The position numbers and the translations under genes were made by a program. The notes below the pieces were generated by a model. That model did not search any database and had not been told where the DNA came from. It saw only the letters and a program-made list of their open reading frames with translations. From the NCBI GenBank assembly GCA_963965975.1, contig OZ014416.1, positions 1,364,001-1,428,000 on the forward strand: a DNA stretch of 64,000 nucleotides, written 5' to 3'. The DNA comes from Xestospongia bergquistia. Its lineage: Eukaryota > Porifera > Demospongiae > Haplosclerida > Petrosiidae. How positions within the stretch are numbered: position 1 is the stretch's first letter; the number at the start of each line of letters is the position of its first letter. This document shows, one piece after another, positions 26,476-35,271 of this stretch.

Positions 26476-27862
26476 TACTATGAAGTAATCTATTATACAT
26501 GTGAACTATGTAGGAGAACTTAGTCTGCTGCGACACTTTAATTTTAGCATTGAATAATTAATTTTAGTAATTTTGGCTTGTAATTTTGATTTATTGAAAT
26601 AATTTTTTCTTTCTCAATAATCCTAGCTTTTTGATAGATTTTATGCTGAATCAAATAATAATAATATTCTCTAAGAAGAAAGGTTACCATATTTTAATTA
26701 TATTAAGTCAAACTATCAATAATATACTGGATATGTTGCTGTTAGTGAATGTATATGGAATAATCATGATGTCTAGGTAACAGAAAATTATAGTTAACAT
26801 AATTATGATTATTACTTTGTAATTATGATTGTTATTGTTTCTAGTTATTTCCTTTGTGGTTTTTTTTTCAGAATCCTTTTAGATATTAAATATGAATGCA
26901 AGTAAACAAAATAGAATTCATTGATATCTTATTAAACAAGCCTAAATGGAGTATCAATATCCCTACACAATAGCCACAATATCAAGGGTATGTACAATAC
27001 AACGGTTGGTTATATGAGGTCCAAATAAGAATTCTAACGTAAAGTAAAAGACTGTTTAGTTAGATAGAGTGAGGACTTTCTTAAAGGAATGTACTGACAA
27101 TGCAGTAAAAATAGCTTTCAAATATAAATATTGTGTTCAGATACTTCTGTGTGGCTTCTATATAGGGACATCCATGCTGCCATTCCTATTATGGGCTTGT
27201 TTGAGATGGTTTACTGCTCATCCTACATTTAGTAAATTTTTAGAAATTTTAATTTACTTGTTTGTCTTATTTTTGTCTGAATTATAAATTATTACAGTAT
27301 GTTCATAATGTGTTTTCCTTATTAGTGCATGTTGAATGAGTGTACTCAGGATCTACACAACAGGCCATTGCTATGATTTTGGAATGACTAACAATAATAT
27401 GCACGTATCAGAAAGAACGAGTTATGTATGTATGTAACCAAACCTAATTCAACTGGTAATGTACTATAAGGTTACCATTTCCTTGATTGCTAAAAAGCAC
27501 TATATATATAAAGGCCATTGGAAAGTCTAGCAATCTCACTACTGTCCACTCTTGTATTCACAAAGGCTAATAAAGATTTTGGAGACTTGCTACTTGTGGT
27601 AACTTTATTTTAGTAGACTTGAATCAGTCAGTGCTAGCTTTGAAAAAGTCTGTACTTTAAGATGTATCATTTCATGGACTCAATTCATTTCCAATTAAAA
27701 CAAACATACATTTGGACATGATACTGTGTTACATGTGAATTTATTGCTACTATTCTCACTTACTATACAGATCGAGAGTAAGATCAAACTGATTATGCAG
27801 TCTCGTCAATTTGTACATATCTCACCCATGACTGCCATTATATCTTGTGAGAGTATTGAAGC

Positions 27863-28099
27863 CAAGACTTAAACAATTTAAATGATAGATGAATATTAAT
27901 CTTAATTATTAAATGCTAGAATAAAAACGAAATTTAATATGTAAAAAGAACTTAATTAAAACAAATATTAAAACAGAGTGCAGTAAACAATTTAAATGAT
28001 AGATGAATATTATTCTTAATTATTAAATGCTAGAATAAAAACGAAATTTAATATGTAAAAATAACTTTATTAAAACAAATATTAAAACAGAGTGCAGTA
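27863..28099. repeat. Two-copy direct repeat of about 118 bp
   Basis: The block containing CAATTTAAATGATAGATG, GCTAGAATAAAAACG and CAGAGTGCAGTAAA occurs twice, nearly identical, so this is a recent tandem duplication. Confidence 0.9.
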
Positions 28100-28130
28100 A
28101 AAAAGGACCATTACTAATTAACACACATTA

Positions 28131-28288
28131 GGCGGGAAAATAAATTATCATCAGTTCACAAGTTCACACCGAGCAAAAAAACAAACGCGTGAGTCGTGAC
28201 CACCAACCACCATTATGGCGGGAAAATATCATAGCACCCACTGAGCAAGGAACAGCAAACGCGTGACTCATCATTATGGCGGGAAAAT
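28131..28288. promoter_or_regulatory. Triplicated GGCGGGAAAA boxes (E2F-like)
   Basis: GGCGGGAAAA occurs at 28131, 28217 and 28279, interleaved with AACGCGTGA strings, in otherwise AT-rich DNA. GCGGGAAA fits the E2F core. A fourth GCGGGAAA with a nearby GCGCGTGA lies near 29819. A promoter for an unannotated transcript is possible but unproven. Confidence 0.35.
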
Positions 28289-29032
28289 AATATCATCAAA
28301 CAAGAACAACGAATTCTTGATAGATTTTTATTGCTTTTTGCTAAAAAACATTAATAATAATAATAATTATGATACAAACTAAAGAAGAAGTGAAACTAAT
28401 TTATCTTGTAAAACTAAACAAAATTAATAACTAACAATAATAAAAATAAAGATGGATGGATAGAAATTGAACTCTAAAGTAATTCAGTTGTCATGAAAAA
28501 AATGTTAAAAGTTATATCGAACCTAGAATCTTTGAAATGTCAAACTTTGTGATTAATTAACTTAAAATATACTTGAAATTAAATTTAAAGATAATTGACT
28601 TTTGACAAATTATAGTAAAAAATGTTTTTTGAAGAATTTCAATAAAATATAGTAAGTTAACTTAAGAATAACAAACAAAAAGAAAAACTTTAAAAAAATT
28701 AGAAAAAGAGAAATAAAAAATAACTAAAAATAAGACAGTCTCAGCAGTTGAAGAGTTCTCAAGAGTCCAGTCAGTCCACAAGTAGAGAACATAGAAAAAG
28801 AAAGAGAAAGTTATTTGTAACAACTGGATTACTGAAGAATGGATGGATGGATAGAAGATAGATAGCTCACCTTTTTCAACAGTACTGCTCCTGTAGGAAA
28901 GAAAAAAAGTAGTAATAACTGAACTAGTGACAATGAATGGATAGAGAGTGAAGAGAGACAGAGGAAGTGAAAAAGGACCACCAACACACACACGCATAGC
29001 ACACACACACGCGCACCCTACAAGATCAGAGG

Positions 29033-29100
29033 TCTCCCCCGCCACCTGGCGGCCTAGGATTATAAAAAAAATTTTTTGGCCGCCAGGTGGCGGGGGGAGA
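29033..29100. repeat. GC-rich inverted repeat (hairpin)
   Basis: Left arm 29033-29054 and right arm 29078-29100 are complementary over about 22 bp with one bulged base, around a 23-nt AT loop. Each arm itself contains CCGCCA and TGGCGG separated by two bases, so each is also a small palindrome. Confidence 0.85.
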
Positions 29101-29254
29101 TATGATTTGTAGAGATTGCATGAGTGTGTGTATGGTGTATGGGCTAGAAAGCCCAAAATAAAATTAAAAAAAAAAATAAAAGAAGAGGAAAGAAGGCTGG
29201 AAGGAAGACAGGAAAGAGTCCAATGACAGGGACAGCGACTCATCTTTTACATCC

Positions 29255-29395
29255 AGAGAACAGTCAAGAGAACATCAGAGAAGAACAGTCAAGAACATCA
29301 GAACAGTCAAGAGAACATCAGAGAAGAACAGTCAAGAGAACATCAGAGAAGAACAGTCAAGAACATCATAGAAGAACAGTCAAGAACACGGTAAA
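29255..29395. repeat. AAGAACAGTCAAGA minisatellite
   Basis: About six to seven imperfect copies of a unit containing GAACAGTCAAGA(GA)ACATCAGA. A separate small cluster of GATCCAACGA repeats follows at about 29553-29620. Confidence 0.75.
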
Positions 29396-30765
29396 AACTT
29401 CCAAGTTGAGTCCTGTAGAAACGAAGAGAGAGAAGACTTTTTTTATTAGAAAAAAATGATTTGACAAAAATTAAAGACTAAAAAAATAAAGAAAACATAA
29501 AGAAAAATAAAAAAAGAAAACAAACAGAAAAGGATGACAACTAAAATAAAAAGATGATCCAACGACGAGAGGAGCGAGTTGATCCAACGAAGTAGGAGAT
29601 GATCCAACGATGTCCAACGATGAAGTGAGTCGAAGAGAACATAGAGGGAGAAAGAGAGAGTACTTTTAACAACTGAAAAATGGACGTGAGATGATGGGTG
29701 GAGAGAAACTCACCTTATACTATAAACTTGCAAAATGGAGTCCCATATATACTATCAAGAGATCTTGGCACGCTTCAATTTTGCAACCAGTCTCCACAAA
29801 CTTGTGACAAATTTTTAGCGGGAAACATAAGGCGCGTGACCAACATTAATTGATTTTTAATTGATTTTGATTAACAATTAATTAGAAATCTTCAAAATAC
29901 ATAAAGTACTTTAAATATTCTACAAGTTGTTACTGGAATTAAATACAGTTGTAAGACAATGTCTATATATGGTATAAGATACAATATTTCTATTAGAAAC
30001 TTCCAAACTAGACAATTGAGCAGTCTTGAAGTCATTTTCTGTTGTGCATCTCATTCAATATATAATATGAATTAGTGAAACTAGTATATACATATATAGG
30101 AGACAGCTATTATGGTGTAGCCCACTACCTGTGTGGACTCAGATCTGCTAGTGGTAGCTTTGAAAAAAATTCTGTATTTTGAATGTATCAATCATTTCAT
30201 GTACCCATTTCAATTCTAATTAAATTTTACTGACAAACTTTACATCTTTTGAATTGTAAGATAACAACAATAATGCAGTGTCTCTGATCTATATGAATCT
30301 CATCCAGTTTGTTGATATCCAGTAAGAGTAATTGGTGACAGTATAGTAACAGGGGGCACATGCCCTCACCCCCCCCCCCCCCCCCAATATTTTTGGTATA
30401 TTGTGAGATGGTTTCACAATCAACTGATTTAGATCTACAATGACACAGTCCCGGTTAAACGCACTGATTCTGAATATCTCAAACAAGCCCAAAGAGGTAA
30501 TAGGAGTATCAAATAATTTTTATAGGACTTCTACTTCTGTAGTCATTCATAATGGTATAAAATAAATAAATAATAATAATAATAATAATAACAACAATGA
30601 AATGGACATCATGCCATCCCTATATAGGCAGTCTACCTGATAGTACTAGTCTGTCATGACTCATGACATGTAAAATATAGCAAATGTGTTTATCAGGACA
30701 AGTCTGTAACTTAATTAATAACTACCTACCTATCACTGACTGACCACTACATTGCAAATCTAATC

Positions 30766-31519
30766 ATGGACGTTGAGGTAGAGACACTTTTCCCTGGAGA
30801 TAGTAAGTCATACCATTATCTAATGGCTGTGCATTTTTCACTCCTATCAGGAAAAACCTATCCTAAAAAAGGCGACACTGTTATTCTCCGCTTTGTAGCT
30901 AAACTTGAGAATGGGAAAGTGTTTGAAAATTCTAGTGATCAGGGAAAACTTTTTGAAGCACAAATTGGCAGTGGAAAACTTATTCGAGGTAAGTATCATT
31001 GATGCCACACAAGAGTGACATGACTATTTCTTCAAGGATTAGATGAAGGTCTTATGAAGGTACTCATGTATTAAAATTGAGGCTTAAGGACATTTTTGCA
31101 TAGGTCAGTAAATGGGAGAAAGCAAGGATCACCATTTCTTCTAACTATGGATATGGAGCAGAAGGTCTCCCTGGAGTATATCCTTCATTGTGTATGTATG
31201 CCTGTGTGTCCATCATCTGTGCAGTATATAAAAGATAGTTTACAATTACAACTAATGTCCTAGGGTCTATCATCTGTGCAGTATATAAAAGATAGTTTAC
31301 AATTACAACTAATGTCCTAGCTTGATTTAGATAGATGGATCTAACAGACATTGCATGCTTTGTAAAAAAAGCATTAAATAGTATTATTGATTATTGTAAT
31401 AGACTTACTGTCCAATGGTCAATGCTGACTGACTAAACTTGTCCTTAACTCTATTACACACTGTTCCACCTAATTCTGTTCTCATTTATGATGTGGAAGT
31501 GATCAACATTAGACATTGA
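30766..31519 (+). CDS. Diverged FKBP12 paralogue, altered pocket
   Basis: Five exons with the same layout as the upstream FKBP12 gene, including the U12-type AT-AC last intron (31178-31461), show that the two are duplicates. The product runs from MDVEVETLFPGD to YDVEVINIRH. Several FK506/proline-pocket residues differ from the FKBP12 pattern: VVHYTG is replaced by ILRFVA (Tyr to Phe), FDSS by FENS (Asp to Glu), and VIRGWDEG by LIRGLDEG (the central Trp is lost). The 80s-loop tyrosine in NYGYGAEG is retained. The reading frame is open across all exons, so it is probably expressed. Reduced isomerase or drug binding is inferred, not shown. It converges on CFAP95, with stops 121 bp apart. Confidence 0.85.
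31178..31461 (+). other. U12-type AT-AC intron of the FKBP paralogue
   Basis: It starts ATATCCTTC, has a perfect U12 branch-site string TCCTTAAC at 31442-31449, and ends AC 12 nt later. Reading across it gives GVVPPNSVL. The intron also contains an exact 56-bp tandem duplication (about 31212-31320). Confidence 0.93.
31212..31320. repeat. Two-copy 56-bp tandem repeat inside the U12 intron
   Basis: Two essentially identical copies of a block beginning TCATCTGTGCAGTATATAAA and ending AATGTCCTAG. Confidence 0.9.
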
Positions 31520-31640
31520 TAATATGACAATTCACATAAATGCTATTATTATTAAAGTAAGTAAAAGGCATTATGTATTATTTAGTTTAATGGCAGAGGT
31601 TTTGTTTGTTTTATGTAAGAACATAAGTTTTATTAGATAT

Positions 31641-32759
31641 CTAATTGTTAGCTCGATAATCTTGCCAAATATTAGTACCTTTATGACGATGATCTGCCGT
31701 GTCAGTAAATTCTGATAATCTATGTCTATAAGTAGTGCTAGTACCTTCATCTACTGGAGTATCCTAGAAATATGTAAGATGGTGATATTATCTTTATTAT
31801 ATAATACATACTTGTTGTCGTGGTGACCAAGGTAGCTTGTATTGATAATCTAATTTTTGAGTTGTTTCCAAATGTCTTTAAAGAATACAATGAAATTAAT
31901 GATGTCATTGTGATGTCATTATACCTTCGCTTATGATCAGGGTTATGTCGAGGGAGAATACTACCATATCCAAAATCTGGAGCACCAGTAGATCTAATGT
32001 GGGAGTGACCACACAATTTATAAGTAGTTAGAGATTGAATAATTTCATTACTACTAGAATGGATCTTGGACCATCTGCATGGTGCATTAATACCTTGGAC
32101 TGGTAGCTGTAAGGAAATTGTCATAGGAGACCATTAATTTGTGAGTCTCTCTTTCATGATAGTCATCTTTGAGTTGTTGGCCTTCACGCATAGCCTGTTG
32201 TAAAGTTGTCTCAGGGAAAGTCTATACATATGATAGGGTTACACGATAAGAGTTTATCACTATAGAAACTTACTCCATCAGTAATGTTACCAATTCTATT
32301 ATAAGTTGCCCGTAGGAGATCCCTGTCACCATCAGATGAAGTACTGACATCATAGTCTTTGGGCTCTGCTTCTCTAGCAGCATGCCTAGAAGTGACACAG
32401 CCATTATAAATAATGCAAGCTGACTCACAACACTTTGAAGGAATGGATAGTGCATACAACAGTGTTGAATACCATCCATTCGTATATTACTTTATACTTT
32501 ATTCATATAAGGAACTATTATTACAATTTTTGTATGCATACCTAAATCTGTTTGAAATTCTAATATTATTATTATTATTATTATTATTGCTCTTAAATAA
32601 AGTTTGTAGTATTATTATTATTATAATAGCTGACCAGTCTGTATTAAGAGTTGCTCGACCGTATTTCATGTGATCTGAGCGAAGAAATAACGTTCCTTTC
32701 CTTTCTACAACATCAGATAGAACAACTGGATCAAATCCCAGATTCAAAGAAGTCGCCAT
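31641..32759 (-). CDS. CFAP95: Cilia- and flagella-associated protein 95
   Basis: CFAP95 (human C9orf135) is a microtubule inner protein of ciliary doublets. Exon 1 begins MATSLNLGFDP and contains DVVERKGTLFLRSDHMKYGR, equivalent to the human LVERKGSLTLRSHHKKYS. Splicing at 32640 to the next exon gives DWHAAREAEPKDYDV, matching the conserved WHRDREAFPKDYD. Later exons give RATYNRIGNITDG, the segment GAPDFGYGSILPRHNPDHKR, and a C-terminal FTDTADHRHKGTNIWQDY resembling the human FTDLNGSKRFGINTWHDE. The stop is at 31641-31643. Divergent from the secreted-protein gene across 133 bp. Identification rests on several conserved blocks recalled from the family, so confidence is high but not checked by search. 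Confidence 0.88.
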
Positions 32760-32892
32760 CTTGTTTTGAATAGAATAGTTATAGTTTCCATGACATTAAC
32801 TTTGATGAGCCACGCCCAATAACCAGTAAACACGTGATTGTTTTTATTCTCTCAGTGACCATTTTGGTCTAAACTCCCTCTGCAAAATTACA
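32760..32892. promoter_or_regulatory. Divergent promoter CFAP95/secreted protein (133 bp)
   Basis: Contains CACGCCCAAT at 32811 and CACGTG at 32831. A degenerate X-box-like string GTTTCCATGACAT lies near 32784, on the CFAP95 side, but it misses the terminal AC of the consensus. Confidence 0.6.
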
Positions 32893-33932
32893 ATGGCTCA
32901 TCTGGGCAGGTTCTTTTTTTTAGTGTTGGTTGGTATTGCTTTCAGTTGCGTTGATCCTGATTGTGACCACGAAGACTGCGGCTCATGCGGTAAGAACAAG
33001 ACGTAATACTTTCAGTGCACAATTTATATTGTCTTCACAGGTAACGCTTGTTGTATTTTGGAGCTTGAATTTAGTAAGTTAAGCGTTCTGTACGTTTTAA
33101 AAGTCTACATACGAGGTTGTTCTTTCAATTAATAACATGATTGTATTTTAGGTATGTCTGCTGATGCCGTCTATGGTGCAATGGTTGCTTCCTTAAAGAA
33201 AGGTAAGATCATAAAAAGTATCTCTTCGCAAAGTCAACTCTCCTGTACCACAAACTAAAATATTTATTTGCAGTAGTGATGTAATGGTTTTAAAATGTAT
33301 GAGCATCTAGCATCAGACTACAAACCACCTTAAATTTTCTCATATGATATCATTGTACAGGAGGTGATGATGGTCGATACAGTTTGGTCAATACTTCTGA
33401 CTATCGTCCATACAAGATGGAGGTCAAGTATATGATGCAATCTATTCACATGACTAAAGTCCATCATTACAATGATACTCAAAACTTTTACATTGCATCT
33501 AATCAAACAGATATGAGTCTTGTTAAAGTGAGTAGACGATAAATGTTCTTTCATACATAATGAATGTACTTGATAGAGTTCAATGTATAGTTCAGGGCAG
33601 TAAATACCATTAACCAGTGTTACATAGAAATACCAGGGCTTTGTATGAAGGGTCAATTATGTCTAGGTGTATAATATACATTTTTTAACATGTTTATAGT
33701 TATTATTATAACAGTTTTGTGTTCTCTTTGTCAATTGTTGTACAGGCATTTTCTATCTCAAACATTGAAGGTGCTTATTGTGACGCTGGTCAAAATTACA
33801 AAAATATTATTGGTTTTGTCAAAGGATTAGGTATGTGTTATATGATAATTTGTATGTTGATGTTTCCTTTCTTGTTTAGATGTTGATTTCAAGGAACGCA
33901 GTATCCTAGGATGTCCTAAGAAGACAAGGTAG
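32893..33932 (+). CDS. Secreted 161-aa protein, family not recognised
   Basis: Six exons (32893-32989, 33041-33073, 33152-33202, 33361-33527, 33746-33830, 33880-33932) join to 161 aa. The first 22 residues (MAHLGRFFFLVLVGIAFSCV) are a clear signal peptide. A cysteine-rich start (CVDPDCDHEDCGSC, then NACC) is followed by a more conventional domain with SLVNTSDYRPYKMEVKYMM and two N-glycosylation sequons (NTS, NQT). Two more cysteines lie near the C-terminus. No transmembrane segment follows the signal peptide. I do not recognise the family; a secreted or matrix role is inferred. A further exon-like segment at 34158-34199 could give an alternative C-terminus. Confidence 0.75.
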
Positions 33933-34267
33933 CTGTTCAGTTCAATTTTTTGCTACTTTGTTTAGAATTGTTGATTTTGCTTTCATTTTATACATAATCT
34001 GTTATGCTAAACTGCCCAACTTTTTAACAAAAATGCTGAGTTATACTTATAACAATATTTGCTAGCAAGTAATAAAGGTAGTTGTATTGATAATAGTCAA
34101 TCCAATAATATCTACATGTTATACATAATTAATTATGTAAGTTCTCTTCTATCAGGATATTTGGATGTAGCTGGGTATGCTAATATCACACCTACAAGGT
34201 ATTTAATACTGTATTGTTGCTAAAGACAAGAAGTTAGAGCAAGTGTATGTGTGTGTCAACTTTGACA
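33933..34267 (+). other. 3' flank with a possible alternative terminal exon
   Basis: A candidate acceptor (TATCAG) at about 34157 precedes a segment open in frame with the exon ending at 33830, giving GYLDVAGYANITPTR before a stop near 34225. No transcript evidence is available. Confidence 0.3.
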
Positions 34268-34876
34268 TTATAGCATTACCCAGTCCTCTGTTTGTTCTAA
34301 TGCTTCATTGCCTGTAGTTTTATTGGTGTCATCATCAATGACATCATTGTTAGTGATGTCGTTGTCCATTATAATATTATTAGATCCTTCATTGGTTGCC
34401 TCTTTCATCTCAAGTTCCAACTCTTCTTGAGAACTTAGGGTAATTAAAAGGGGTGTGGCTTCTTTAACCAGGTTTGTATCACCCTGGGACAATTCTTTTT
34501 TTGTCTTCTCATCAGGCTCAGCCAAGCCATCATGAAGCATTGGTTGTTCTTCTACAGACGATTGGTCCATTGTATCTTTAGTTTCAAAGAAAGGAATTTC
34601 ATTTTCCACAGTTTTCGAAATTCTATACGGTTCTTGCTCATCTTCGTCAGGTACTTCGGCAATCAACTCACTTGAATCGATATGTTTATATTTCTGTTCT
34701 TCAAATTGATCTGGTTCCTTTGTTATCTCGTCACTATCTTTTTGGCTATCTGTTCTACCTCTGTTGTAGACCAACCAGGTCAAGATACTCACCAAAAATA
34801 CCGTCAGTACGAACAAACACGCATTCACGGCCGACAGATCCATCATATTGAACAAGTGATCACAACAACCTCTCAT
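34268..34876 (-). CDS. Single-pass membrane protein with acidic tail ending in a WxxL motif
   Basis: One exon encodes 202 aa. A hydrophobic segment near residues 14-36 (DLSAVNACLFVLTVFLVSIL) is followed by a basic residue and a long, acidic, low-complexity tail rich in Glu, Asp, Asn and Thr, so the tail is probably cytosolic. The last residues are EDWVML, matching an LC3-interacting pattern (acidic, W-x-x-L). STBD1, a glycogen-autophagy receptor, has a similar N-terminal anchor and an EEWEMV motif, but no carbohydrate-binding domain is present here, so orthology is not claimed. A second in-frame ATG lies ten codons in. Family not recognised. Confidence 0.7.
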   Translation of the reverse strand: MRGCCDHLFNMMDLSAVNACLFVLTVFLVSILTWLVYNRGRTDSQKDSDEITKEPDQFEEQKYKHIDSSELIAEVPDEDEQEPYRISKTVENEIPFFETKDTMDQSSVEEQPMLHDGLAEPDEKTKKELSQGDTNLVKEATPLLITLSSQEELELEMKEATNEGSNNIIMDNDITNNDVIDDDTNKTTGNEALEQTEDWVML

Positions 34877-35271
34877 ATCCTTAGTATTTGTTTGTGTTAA
34901 GACTGAACAGGAATGCGACAGGATGGCTGCCAGAAAGCCATCAAACTAATCTGTGCATAACTAAGCTTATAACACAGCTGGGATCCCTATTACAAATATT
35001 ACGCGTAGGAGTAATTTAGCACCCCAATGACTTCATATAGTTCAATCCACAAAAAATAATCCAATAACACAAGCAATTTTATTAAAGAGACATGTACATG
35101 GACACAAGACAAAAGTAAAAATCACATATTATATATGGACAATACATAGATTATATATAATGTTAGTATTAAGTGGAAAATTATAGGACATGAACTGTTC
35201 TAATAACAGTAGTTGTAAGAAGTGTAGTAATCAAACTTTAGTTTAATGTAGCAAGGTCTATGAGTGTGGCT
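34877..35271. other. Intergenic region upstream of the 202-aa gene
   Basis: AT-rich spacer between two minus-strand genes, covering the 202-aa gene promoter and the syntenin 3' flank. No further gene or clear motif is seen. Confidence 0.45.

Larger units (their letters stand above)
26476..30765. other. 4.3 kb intergenic region between FKBP paralogues
   Basis: No supported protein gene is seen. Contents include a 117-bp direct repeat (about 27863-28099), three GGCGGGAAAA boxes, a GC-rich hairpin, AAGAACAGTCAAGA-type minisatellites, and decayed flank duplication shared by 27620-27830 and 30160-30310. A 193-codon minus-strand open frame at 28662-29243 is low complexity and overlaps the hairpin and microsatellites, so it is not called. 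Confidence 0.5.

Noticed and set aside
27069..27287. 72-codon frame with hydrophobic C-terminal half
   Set aside because: No splice context, no family match and AT-rich composition; chance is likely.
29078..29092. CTCF-like core CCGCCAGGTGGCG in the hairpin
   Set aside because: It fits the CTCF core, but CTCF is regarded as bilaterian-specific, so this reading is unlikely if the genome is a sponge.
28662..29243. 193-codon minus-strand open frame between the FKBP genes
   Set aside because: It runs through the GC hairpin, (CA)n and low-complexity purine tracts, and the composition is dominated by Phe/Ser repeats. No family features were seen.
29255..29395. CRISPR-like array
   Set aside because: Repeats are imperfect, short and without regular unique spacers, in a eukaryotic intergenic region.
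29223..29459. 78-codon plus-strand open frame rich in RTSEQ-type repeats
   Set aside because: It is simply the translation of the AAGAACAGTCAAGA minisatellite.
32784..32797. X-box for CFAP95 (GTTTCCATGACATT)
   Set aside because: It lacks the terminal AC of the RFX half-site and is too degenerate to claim.
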